Assembly: GCF_030657435.1 (NCBI RefSeq)
Contig: NZ_JAUTWS010000051.1
Location: 1-38,748, forward strand
Direction: 5' to 3'
DNA from: Paracraurococcus lichenis
Lineage (GTDB): Bacteria; Pseudomonadota; Alphaproteobacteria; Acetobacterales; Acetobacteraceae
Length of the DNA stretch: 38,748 nt
Positions 9,475-25,594 of this stretch are shown here, piece after piece. The stretch's first letter is position 1; the number at the start of each line of letters is the position of its first letter. Under the pieces are notes generated by a model. It did no database searches. It was not told the DNA's origin and was given only the letters and a program-made list of their open reading frames with translations. The position numbers and the translations under genes are program-made.

Positions 9475-10869
9475 ATGCGCGCACGCGACGGGGCAATCTA
9501 CATCGCAAGCCGGGTGGTGCCGGGCGCGATCGGCTTCGCTGCGACCATGTCGCTGACTTGGCTGCTGTCCCCCGAGGAGTTCGGTGTCTACGGGATGGGG
9601 CTGGCCACCGTGGTGCTCGGCACCAACATCGTCTTCGACTGGCTTCTCGTGAGCCTTCAACGATGGTACCCGGGGCGCGAGGCGGATCCGGTGTTCATGC
9701 CGACGCTCCTGGCGATGTTCGCCGGCGCCTGCATCCTCTCCGCGTCGCTGCTCGGGCTGGCGACCCTTTCGGGTGCGCTCGACGGTCACCGGGGACGGGC
9801 CTGGCTCATCCTGCTCGGCGTCTGGGCCTATGCGTGGTTCGAATTCGCCACCAAGATCCAGCTCGGCCGCAGCCGGGCCGCGCGCTACTTCTGGATGAAC
9901 GTCGCGCGGAACTGCCTGATGCTCGTGGCGTGCACCATCGTCGGCTACCTCACGCGGTCCGCGGATGCCGTCCTGGCATCGGCCTTTGCCGCCATGTTGA
10001 TCGCGGGGTGCATGTACCTGCGCGACGGCTCCATCCGGCTGCGCCGGACATTCGATGCGGCGCTGGCGCGGTCCTTCGCGGTCTACGCGGCGCCGGTCGG
10101 CCTCGGCATGGCACTCTTCGGCCTCAACGACTCCGCCACCCGCATCGTCCTGGGCTGGCTGGCTGGCCCCACCGCCGTGGCGGAGTATGCGGTCGTCGCG
10201 ATCCTCGTGCAGAACTCGGTCGGCCTGGTGTCCGCCGGCCTGGGCCCGCCTGCGGTGGTATCCGCCGTCCGGGCGATGGCCTCCGGCCACGCTGCGGTCC
10301 GCGACCAGTTGGAACGCAATTTCACCTTCCTGTTCGGGTTGCTGCTGCCGGCGGGCGTCGGTCTCGTCCTGATCGCGCCCGACCTCGCGGACCTCGTCGC
10401 GCCGCCGCGCTACCATGATGTCGTCAGGCAGCTCGCACCCTGGCTTGCGGTCGCCTCCGTGCTGGCAGGCATGCGCAGCAACTATGTCGAGCCGGCATTC
10501 CAGCTCGGCAACCGGACCGGCCTCGGCGCGCAGGTCACCGCGGCGGGCGCCGCGGTGAACCTGGCGCTGAATTTCCTGCTTGTCCCGCATTGGGGGGCGC
10601 TCGGCTCCGCAGCGGCACTCACCGCCGCCGCGGCGGTGTCGCTCGCCCATGGCATCTACCTCAGTTCGCGTGCCTATCCCTTGCCGCTGCCGGCCCGGGA
10701 TGCTTGGCAGATCGTCGCAGCCACCTGCCTCATGAGCCTCGCCGTCATCCTGCTGCAGCCGATAGCGGGGATCACGGGGCTCCTCCTGCGCATCTTGGTC
10801 GCTGTCGCCGTCTATGGCGCGACCCTGGCCGCCTTCGACACCCGCGGCATCAGGCGCGCCTTCTCCTAG
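9475..10869 (+). CDS. Wzx-type polysaccharide flippase (first copy)
   Basis: A 464-residue polytopic membrane protein of the MOP/polysaccharide transporter superfamily, expected to flip undecaprenyl-linked repeat units to the periplasm for the polymerase. Twelve to fourteen hydrophobic segments are visible. The N-terminal signature IASRVVPGAIGFAATMSLTW followed by LSPEEFGVYGMGLA is typical of Wzx-like proteins, as are LFGLNDSATRIVLGWLAGP in the middle and VNLALNFLLVPHWGALGSA near the end. It is monocistronic, and its stop is 24 bases from the stop of the convergent GT4 gene. A second, clearly different flippase lies at 31894-33375, so each may serve its own substrate. Confidence 0.9.
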   Translation: MRARDGAIYIASRVVPGAIGFAATMSLTWLLSPEEFGVYGMGLATVVLGTNIVFDWLLVSLQRWYPGREADPVFMPTLLAMFAGACILSASLLGLATLSGALDGHRGRAWLILLGVWAYAWFEFATKIQLGRSRAARYFWMNVARNCLMLVACTIVGYLTRSADAVLASAFAAMLIAGCMYLRDGSIRLRRTFDAALARSFAVYAAPVGLGMALFGLNDSATRIVLGWLAGPTAVAEYAVVAILVQNSVGLVSAGLGPPAVVSAVRAMASGHAAVRDQLERNFTFLFGLLLPAGVGLVLIAPDLADLVAPPRYHDVVRQLAPWLAVASVLAGMRSNYVEPAFQLGNRTGLGAQVTAAGAAVNLALNFLLVPHWGALGSAAALTAAAAVSLAHGIYLSSRAYPLPLPARDAWQIVAATCLMSLAVILLQPIAGITGLLLRILVAVAVYGATLAAFDTRGIRRAFS

Positions 10870-10893
10870 CGTTGCTGCGTGGCGCGCCGCGGG

Positions 10894-12177
10894 TCAGACC
10901 CGTTCCGCCGCCTCGGCCGGCCGATGCGCCATGGCGGGCGGCGTCGCGGAAGGCGCGCCGATGACCTCGGCGACCTGCTGGTAGAGCGCCTGCGCCCGCG
11001 ACCGGGCGGAATACTCGGCCGCGCGACGCAGCGCCCCGGCCGACAGCGCCTCGAGCCGTCCAGGATCGGCGACGATCCCGTCGATGGCAGCCGACATCGC
11101 CGCCGCGACGTCGTCCGTGCCGCGCCCGGCGGTCGGGATCACCACGCCGCATTCATCGGTCACCAGCAGCCCCGGCCCGCCAAGATCGAGGCACAGGACC
11201 GGCAGGCCGCGCGACAGCGCCTCGAGCGCCGCCATGCCGCCGCTGTCGTGCAGGCTGGGGAACAGCATCAGGTCGTGCCGATCGTAGAGGCCGAACAACT
11301 CGGCCTGCGGCAGGCGCGCCACGAAGCGCACGCTGTCGGCGACCTTCAGGCTCTGCGCCGCCGCCCTCAGCCGCGCGAGTTCCCTGCCGCCGCCGACGAT
11401 GGTGAGATGCGAGCCCGGGTGCCGCTCCGCCACGCGCGCGAAGGTGCGGAGGGCGATGTGGACGCCCTTCCAGTAGAGCAGCCGCCCGGCATAGATCAGC
11501 CGCGGCGGCCCGGCGCGTGCTGGCCTCGGCGGCGGCGGCTCCGCCGGCGGCAAGGCGAGCTGCGAGAAGACGCGCAGCTTCCGCGCCAGCCTGCCGCGGA
11601 ACAGCCGCTCCGTCTCCGGCGTCGCCGCGAAGATCACCTCCGCCTGCTGCAGGCCGGGCCGGACGATCGGATTAAGGGTGATCGTCCGGTTCGAGAGGTC
11701 GCGCACGGCCTCGAGGAGCCGGCCGCGCATGCCGATCGCGTCGCGCAGGCCGGCCGGGGAGGTTTCCCCGCCGCCGACCGGGCCGAGGATCAGCGGCGGG
11801 CCCAGCCCGCCCAGGAATGTCGGCGCGCGGATGCCCGCCCAGCTTGCATGGTGAATGGCATCGATCCTCTCCCGGCGCAGCAGCGCCTTCACCTGGCGCG
11901 CGGCCTCGCGCTGCCAGAGCAGGTTGTAGCTGCGCTCCCATTCCGGCTCCACGCCGGGCGTCAAGGGCCACCCCGCGACCTCGGGGAACCACCAGTCGAT
12001 GCCGGCAAGCGAGGGGTCGGCGGCGCAGGCCCGCAGGATCGCCGAACGGTGGACCGTGGAGGCGAAGGCCCAGACGCGGTGCCCCAACCGGTGGGCTTCC
12101 GTCACCCACATCCAGCCGACGCCGTGGTCCGACCCGCGGTCGGGGGCGCAGGCATAGGCCGAGATCACCAGCCTCAT
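10894..12177 (-). CDS. family 4 glycosyltransferase
   Basis: A 427-residue GT-B fold glycosyltransferase (GT4) acting in the cytoplasm on the lipid-linked glycan. The N-terminal Rossmann domain starts at once (MRLVISAYACAPDRGSDHG), the middle contains LILGPVGGGE, and the C-terminal domain shows RLIYAGRLLYWKGVHIALRT, HLTIVGGGRELARLR and the sugar-nucleotide binding signature SLHDSGGMAALEALSRGLPV (E-x7-E type). I chose the ATG at 12177, which has a GGA about 9 bases upstream; a TTG at 12195 would add six residues. It lies downstream of a second GT4 gene and the epimerase on the same strand, but a 367-base gap makes co-transcription uncertain. Donor sugar unknown. Confidence 0.92.
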   Translation of the reverse strand: MRLVISAYACAPDRGSDHGVGWMWVTEAHRLGHRVWAFASTVHRSAILRACAADPSLAGIDWWFPEVAGWPLTPGVEPEWERSYNLLWQREAARQVKALLRRERIDAIHHASWAGIRAPTFLGGLGPPLILGPVGGGETSPAGLRDAIGMRGRLLEAVRDLSNRTITLNPIVRPGLQQAEVIFAATPETERLFRGRLARKLRVFSQLALPPAEPPPPRPARAGPPRLIYAGRLLYWKGVHIALRTFARVAERHPGSHLTIVGGGRELARLRAAAQSLKVADSVRFVARLPQAELFGLYDRHDLMLFPSLHDSGGMAALEALSRGLPVLCLDLGGPGLLVTDECGVVIPTAGRGTDDVAAAMSAAIDGIVADPGRLEALSAGALRRAAEYSARSRAQALYQQVAEVIGAPSATPPAMAHRPAEAAERV

Positions 12178-12544
12178 CGGATCGCTGTCCGGCAAGGCGC
12201 GCGGCAGCCGCGCCGCGACCGCCCGGCCCGCCGCGGATGGTCAGCGAGGGGGCGAAGGCATGGCGCCCGGAGGCCTCCCGTCAGGATCCCGCAGGCGGAC
12301 CGTGGCGCGACCAGCGGGCGCGGCGCATCGCGGCCCGGCCGCTGCCATGTCCTCCGGCGAGACGATGTGCGGTTGTCGGGCAGCGCCGGGCGCCTGGACC
12401 AGCGGCGCGCAGGCGGCGGAAGCAGGTGCCGGGACCGGCCGCATGGGCGCGCCACATGCCGTGCCCGGCAGCGCCGATGGCACGGCGCCGGGGCGCCGGC
12501 ATGGCGGCGTGCGACGCCGGGGCACGCGGCCCGCGCCGCCGCTC
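12178..12544. other. gap between two glycosyltransferase genes, nothing seen
   Basis: Very GC-rich sequence with several open frames but none that reads like a protein. I see no terminator with a T-run and no clear promoter. It may be an untranslated spacer in a leftward transcript. Confidence 0.4.
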
Positions 12545-13792
12545 CTAAGGACACTCCCGCTCCTCCGACCCGAGCCCCTGCCGGAGCACCTCGGCGTGGA
12601 GCGCGCCGAGCCGCGCCGCATAGGCGCGCACCTCGAAGGCGGTCTCGAACCTCCTCCGCGCGGCCGCGCCGAGCCGGCTGCGGCGCTCAGGATGATCGAC
12701 CAATTCGCCGAGGGTTGCGGCCAGGCCGTCGATGTCACCGGGCTCGACGAACAGGCCGGACCGGCCCGGCTCGATGACCTCGGGATGCGCGCCGACCGCG
12801 GTCGTGACGATCGCCATGCCATGCGACATGCCCTCGAGTACCGCCATGGCAAGGCCCTCGGCATGCGAGGGCAGGACGAGCACGTCGCCCTCGACGCAGA
12901 ACTGCCGGACGCCGGCGGCATCGACCCATCCGGGGAAATCGACGCGGTCCCCGAGCCCGAGCGCCGTGGCGCGCGCCCGGTAGTCCTCGACCGGCCCGCC
13001 GCCCGCGATCGTCGCCCGCCAGGAACGCCCGGCCATGCCGGGGTGCGCGAGGGCCTGGAGCAGTTCCGGCACCCCCTTCCGGTCGCTGAGATGGCCGAGA
13101 AAGACGAAGCGGCAGGGACCCGACCGCGCGGCGGGCGAAAGGCCGGCCGGATAGGGATCCGGCACCGCATTGTGCAGAACGACGAAGCGCGCGGGCGGCA
13201 CCTCCAGAACCGAAGCGAGGCGTTCCCGATCGGCGTGGCCGAGGACCAGCACGAGCCTGGCGCCCCGGAACATGCGCCGCACGGCCGCCTGCGCGGCGGC
13301 GGGCAGTGCCGCATACCCGACCGCGTAGTCCGGATCATGGACGTGCAGCAGGTAACCGAGGCCGAGCAGGCGGGCGAGTCCGGTGAGGACGGCCTTGCGG
13401 ACCGTGCTGCCCCGCCCGGTGACGTTGACGTGCAGGACGCAGGTCCGCCGGCGCAGTGCCAGACCGACGAGCCGCATCGCGGCCGCGGCGAAGTAGGCGA
13501 AGGCCAGCACGCTGCGCCACGGCGCGCCGCCCAGGTACCATGGCCCGCGGGTGTCCATCATCCGATACTCGATGGAGACCGGCGGCCCCGCCGGCACGCC
13601 GAGGAAGTAGCCCATCTGCCGGCCGATGCCGCCGCCATCCTCCAGCCCGCCCGGGCAGAGGATCATGACGAGTGGCCGGTCCGGCCGGGCGTGCCGCGTC
13701 CGCCGTCGATCCGCGTCGTCCCCTGGCCGTAGCCGGCCGTCGGCGACGAGTTGCATCTCCGCCGCCGCGCGTCCCGCAGCCGCCGCTGTCAC
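12545..13792 (-). CDS. family 4 glycosyltransferase
   Basis: A 415-residue GT-B glycosyltransferase. After a low-complexity N-terminus the fold starts at PLVMILCPGGLEDGGGIGRQ; the C-terminal domain carries CRFVFLGHLSDRKGVPELL, ATIAGGGPVEDYRARA and the donor-binding stretch LPSHAEGLAMAVLEGMSHGM followed by VTTAVGAHPEVI. I chose the GTG at 13792 because its GTGA overlaps the stop codon of the upstream epimerase gene, a classic sign of translational coupling. An ATG at 13756 is an alternative. The coupling suggests that the enzyme uses, or works with, the product of the epimerase (possibly a GDP-L-sugar), but this is inference. Confidence 0.88.
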   Translation of the reverse strand: MTAAAAGRAAAEMQLVADGRLRPGDDADRRRTRHARPDRPLVMILCPGGLEDGGGIGRQMGYFLGVPAGPPVSIEYRMMDTRGPWYLGGAPWRSVLAFAYFAAAAMRLVGLALRRRTCVLHVNVTGRGSTVRKAVLTGLARLLGLGYLLHVHDPDYAVGYAALPAAAQAAVRRMFRGARLVLVLGHADRERLASVLEVPPARFVVLHNAVPDPYPAGLSPAARSGPCRFVFLGHLSDRKGVPELLQALAHPGMAGRSWRATIAGGGPVEDYRARATALGLGDRVDFPGWVDAAGVRQFCVEGDVLVLPSHAEGLAMAVLEGMSHGMAIVTTAVGAHPEVIEPGRSGLFVEPGDIDGLAATLGELVDHPERRSRLGAAARRRFETAFEVRAYAARLGALHAEVLRQGLGSEERECP

Positions 13793-14769
13793 GCAGCGAC
13801 GCCGAGCGGCTGTTGCTGCGCCTGCTGCTCGATCCACGCATAGGTCGCGCGCAGGCCTTCGACGAGCGGCAGCGACGGCTTCCAGCCCAGCTCCTGCTCG
13901 ATCCTGCGGTTGTCGGAATTGCGGCCCCGCACGCCGAGAGGGCCGGGCATGTGGCGCTTCTCGATCCGTTTCCCGGCGATCTCTGCGATGAGATCCGCGA
14001 GTTGGTTGATGGTCACCATCTCATCGGAGCCGATGTTGAGCGGAAAGCGGACGTCGGAGCGCATCAGCCGGAGCGTGCCTTCGACGCATTCGGACACGTG
14101 CAGGAAGGAGCGCGTCTGCCGGCCGTCGCCCCAGATCTCAATGGCGCCGCCGTTCGGTGCAGCGGCGATCTTGCGGCAGAGCGCCGCGGGCGCCTTCTCT
14201 CGGCCGCCCGTCCAGGTCCCCTCGGGTCCGAAGATGTTATGGTACCTGGCAATGCGAGTATCCATGCCATAGCATCGGCTATAGGTGAGGTAGAGGCGCT
14301 CGCTGAACAGCTTTTCCCAGCCATATTCACTGTCGGGTGCCGCCGGGTATGCGCTGCTTTCCTCGCAGTTCGGGTTGTCCGGATCCTCCTGGTTATGGGC
14401 AGGATAGACGCAGGCGGAGGATGAATAGAACACGCGGCGGATCAGCCGTTTGTAGCAGGCGTCGAGTACATTGAGGTTGATGGTCGCCGAGTTGTGCATG
14501 ATGTCGGCATCGTTCTCGCCCGTGAAGATGAACCCTGCCCCACCCATATCGGCGGCAAGCTGGTAGACTTCATCGAATCTGCGGTCGATGACCTGGCGAC
14601 AGAAGTATGGATCCCGCAGATCGCCCACCATGAAGTCATGCGCCTCGGTATCGGAGTACTCGTGGCGCTTCAGGTCGGCGCCGCGCACCCAGTATCCTTC
14701 GGCCCTCAACCGTCTGACGAGGTGGCCACCGATGAAGCCGCCGGCGCCGCAAACCAATGCTGCTTTCAT
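13789..14769 (-). CDS. GDP-mannose 3,5-epimerase-like NAD-dependent epimerase
   Basis: A 326-residue extended short-chain dehydrogenase. The NAD-binding glycine motif is GAGGFIGG near the start. The series LAADMGGAGFIFT, SSSACVYP (Cys120), YGWEKL (Tyr149, Lys153), RYHNIFGPEGTW and GGREKAPAALCRK is characteristic of GDP-mannose 3,5-epimerase, which turns GDP-D-mannose into GDP-L-galactose and GDP-L-gulose. The catalytic Tyr/Lys pair and the cysteine and lysine used for epimerisation in the plant enzyme all appear to be present. The ATG at 14769 is preceded by GAGAGGGG and starts the fold directly; the upstream extension to 14838 is not family-like. It is the first gene of a coupled pair with a GT4 enzyme. 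A related UDP-sugar epimerase is less likely. Confidence 0.87.
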   Translation of the reverse strand: MKAALVCGAGGFIGGHLVRRLRAEGYWVRGADLKRHEYSDTEAHDFMVGDLRDPYFCRQVIDRRFDEVYQLAADMGGAGFIFTGENDADIMHNSATINLNVLDACYKRLIRRVFYSSSACVYPAHNQEDPDNPNCEESSAYPAAPDSEYGWEKLFSERLYLTYSRCYGMDTRIARYHNIFGPEGTWTGGREKAPAALCRKIAAAPNGGAIEIWGDGRQTRSFLHVSECVEGTLRLMRSDVRFPLNIGSDEMVTINQLADLIAEIAGKRIEKRHMPGPLGVRGRNSDNRRIEQELGWKPSLPLVEGLRATYAWIEQQAQQQPLGVAA

Positions 14770-15186
14770 GCACCCCTCTCCCACCACATACGCCAGGCAC
14801 GAGATCAAACCTCGACGCCGCTGAGCCGTGATCCCCACGACGAATTCCGCCGCACCGCTGCCCGCAGGAGCAGTTCGCCCGGCCGCCCTGCCGCTTCGTC
14901 ATCGGTCCACGAAGGCTCACAACGGTGATCCCACAGACGCAAAACCCAGGTCAGCGACCTGCATCGCGCGCCTGCTTGCGCCGCGCGGGCACGCGGCGCG
15001 CGCCAACCACAACCCTTCACGTGCTGCAGTTCGCGGCCGTGTCGCTCAATGGTTGTTTCCTTGGCGGCACGACACCGCTGCAAAGGTCGTTTGTTCGGCG
15101 CCACCAAACTCCACTTGATCGTGCCCTCAACAATCGCGCAACGCGGCACCGCGCGCGAGTCCGTTATCGGGTCCAACTAAGTGACG

Positions 15187-15264
15187 TGCGTAAACAATTT
15201 CGTGCAAAGATGTCGCGGAGCGGACACCGGAGCTTTGTTTCGCCAAAACTGCGCAAACAATCTC
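15187..15264. repeat. spaced direct repeat, possible regulator sites
   Basis: TGCGTAAACAATTTC at 15187-15201 and TGCGCAAACAATCTC at 15250-15264 match at 13 of 15 positions; both differences are T/C. Their starts are 63 bases apart, about six helical turns, so both would face the same side of DNA. They lie in the AT-richer part of the divergent region, which fits binding sites of a regulator, but no regulator gene is in the window. Confidence 0.4.
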
Positions 15265-15266
15265 TC

Positions 15267-15330
15267 ATCAGCGCAATCAATGCGCACACAACGCACATCC
15301 GGAACTCAATCACGTCGCACATGCGCTGAT
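15267..15330. repeat. 9-bp inverted repeat with 46-base spacer
   Basis: ATCAGCGCA at 15267-15275 is exactly complementary to TGCGCTGAT at 15322-15330. The left arm starts two bases after the second copy of the direct repeat. It could be a pair of operator half-sites or a long hairpin in a leader RNA. Confidence 0.3.
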
Positions 15331-15847
15331 CGCCACTCATTTTAGAGCCGGACAGGGTGTTGAGGTGAATTATTTCGGAGTCGGTGCAAGTGCCGGTTGC
15401 CGCTCCGGCCATGCAGGATCATGGCGCCCAACCGATGCAGTTGGCGACAGGGAATGCTGGCAGAGGAAGCCCAGCCGGCGCTTCGGTCCTCGGTGCTGCC
15501 GCACTTCGACTCGCTTGTGCCGACAACCCGAAACGCAACTATTTCTTGTGCCTTGCAGGCCGGCTGCACGCGCGCGCACGGCACCCTAATCTGAGGTAGA
15601 AGACCCCTCCACTCAAGACAAACTCGTTATAATTATTTGGCAGCATAGATGCCTCGGAATCCGGCCGCGGCGCCGAAGGGAATGTCCATCACGGATCGTT
15701 GCTTATATTCTACTGCATGTCGCGGCTTGCACCGGATTTTCCGTTGCGATACTTGTTCATTTAGCCGTGGAAGAAACGTTCTTGGTGTCTGACGCACGCG
15801 AAAATCGCGCAATACGTGCGCCGCAACGGCCTGTTGAGAACGTCATG

Positions 15848-15859
15848 CAGGTGCACCTG
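15848..15859. promoter_or_regulatory. 12-bp palindrome over the ribosome-binding region of the first NRPS gene
   Basis: CAGGTGCACCTG is a perfect 12-bp palindrome that ends 4 bases before the ATG at 15864. The only Shine-Dalgarno-like bases (AGGTG, 15849-15853) lie inside it. A DNA-binding repressor, or self-pairing of two transcripts, could block initiation here. Chance cannot be excluded. Confidence 0.35.
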
Positions 15860-15863
15860 AACG

Positions 15864-17704
15864 ATGTCGGATCACGACCCTGCCGCCCCACAATGCGTCG
15901 CCGCAGCGTTCACCGCCGCCGCCGGCACCTACGCGGATCGCACCGCAATCCTTTGCGGCGACGATGCCGTGACCTATGCCGCACTCGACCGCCTCTCCGC
16001 ATCCGTGGCGGCGCGCCTGCAGGATGCGGGACTGCGACGCGGTGCGATCGTCGGGATCGCCGCGCCCCGCGGGATCGAGGCGATCGTCGCCATGCTCGGC
16101 GTGCTCCGCGCGGGCGCGGCCTACCTGCCGCTGGACCTGGCCAACCCGGCATCCGTGCTCCGGCGCATGACCGATGACTGCGCCGCGGCCGTGGTCGTCC
16201 ATGCGGACGGCGTCGATGCGACATGGGCTGAGCATCGCCTTCCGATCCGTGGCCCCGATCGTGCTCCGTCTGTCGGCCATGCCGCTGCCGGCCCCGACAG
16301 CCTCGCCTATGTCATGTACACCTCGGGCTCGAGCGGTCGCCCGAAGGGCACCATGATCCCGCAGCGCGGCATCCTCAGGCTCGTGCTCGGCTGCGACTAT
16401 GCCTCGCTCGGGGCCGACGAGGTGGTGCTGCATGCCGCGCCGCTCGGCTTCGACGCATCCACCTTCGAGATCTGGGGGGCGCTGCTGAATGGAGGCAAGC
16501 TCGCAATCCTCCCGGAGCCGAGTCCGAGCCTGGCGGCCATCGGCGCGGCCATCCAGCGCCACGGCGTCACCACCGCCTGGCTGACGGCGGGGCTGTTCCA
16601 CCTGATGGTCGAACAGCAATTGCCGGCGCTGCGCGGACTGCGCCAATTGCTCGCCGGCGGCGATGTGCTCTCGCCGCCCCACGTCGCGCGCGTGCTGGCC
16701 GAGTTGCCGGGATGCCGGCTCATCAACGGCTACGGGCCGACCGAGAACACGACCTTCACCTGCTGCTACACGGTGCCGCGCAACCGGCCGGCGCCGGATC
16801 CCGTGCCGATCGGCCTGCCGATCCGTGGCACCACCGTCCACCTCCTCGACAGCGACCTGCAACCCGTGCCCGATGGCGAGGAAGGGGAGCTCTGCGCGGG
16901 CGGCCTCGGCGTGGCGCTCGGATATGTCGCGCAGCCCGAGCTGACCGCCGAGAAATTCGTGGCGGACCCCTTCTCCCGGCGTCCCGATGCCTTGCTCTAC
17001 CGCACCGGGGACCGGGTGCGGAAGCTGCCGGACGGAACCCTCGCCTTCCTTGGCCGCGTCGACCGCCAGGTGAAGATCGCCGGCAAGCGGGTGGAGCTCG
17101 ACGCGGTCGAGGCCGCGCTGCGCCAGACCGAGCTCGTGCAGGACGCCGCGGCGGTGACGGCGGTCGACCGCGTCGGGCAGCGGCGGATCCGGGCCTTCCT
17201 GGCCTGCCCGGCGGGGGCGTCGCCGGCGCAGCTCCGCGCCCAACTCAAGGATGCGCTTCCGGCCCACATGCTGCCGAGCGAGATCATCGTGCTCCCTGCG
17301 CTGCCGCTCAACGCCAACGGCAAGGTCGACCGCGCCCGCCTCGCCCTCCATCCGGTGGAGAATGCGCCGGCAGCGCCCGAGGCGGCGAGCGGCACCGAGG
17401 ACATCCTCCGCGGCATCTGGTGCGGCGTCCTCGGCCGGACCAACGTCGCGCTGGATGCCAATTTCTTCGATCTCGGCGGCACCTCGCTGCAGCTCATCGA
17501 GGCGCATGGGCTGATCTCCGCCGCCGTCGCGGGCCCGGTCGCGGTCGTCGATCTGTTCGAGCACCCGACGATCCGGGCGCTCGCCGCGCGCATCGATGGC
17601 GGCGCGGCCCGGCCGCCCGGCGCCCCGGGCGCGGCGGGGCGGGAGGAGGCGCGGCGCGCCGCCATCGCCCGGGCACGACGCGGGGCAGTTCGGATGACCA
17701 GCGC

Positions 17705-17708
<4 letters not shown>
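15864..17708 (+). CDS. NRPS loading module (A-T), valine-like specificity
   Basis: A 614-residue two-domain protein that activates an amino acid and loads it on its own carrier domain to prime the assembly line. The adenylation domain covers about residues 15-500, with A3 YVMYTSGSSGRPKG at 149, A4 FDASTFEIWG (Asp197), A5 NGYGPTENTT and the A10 lysine at 487 (NGKVDR). The thiolation domain follows, with FDLGGTSLQ and the phosphopantetheine serine at 541. There is no condensation domain, so it is an initiation module. By alignment to GrsA the ten specificity residues read DAFWLGGTFK, one change from the common valine code DAFWIGGTFK. The Arg/Ala-rich tail helix could dock to the next protein. 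The stop overlaps the next start in an ATGA, which indicates coupled synthesis. Confidence 0.95.

Positions 17709-25590
<7,882 letters not shown>

Positions 25591-25594
<4 letters not shown>

Larger units (their letters stand above)
14770..15863. other. 1.1-kb divergent regulatory region upstream of the NRPS genes
   Basis: No gene is supported. The region lies between the leftward epimerase and the rightward assembly line. It is AT-richer than its surroundings at about 15100-15370 and 15600-15780, and contains a direct repeat, an inverted repeat and a palindrome listed separately. TATAAT occurs at 15628-15633, without a good -35 box at standard spacing. A TTGCAC at 15727-15732 with TACTTG at 15750-15755 (17-base spacing) is another weak promoter candidate. 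Confidence 0.5.

Noticed and set aside
15164..15412. Leftward frame of 82 codons in the divergent region
   Set aside because: It has Cys-rich, irregular sequence, no clear ribosome-binding site, and overlaps the repeats that look regulatory.
16712..17704. Upstream extension of the megasynthase frame
   Set aside because: It overlaps the adenylation and carrier domains of the loading module in another frame; KS homology and the ATGA overlap start at 17705.
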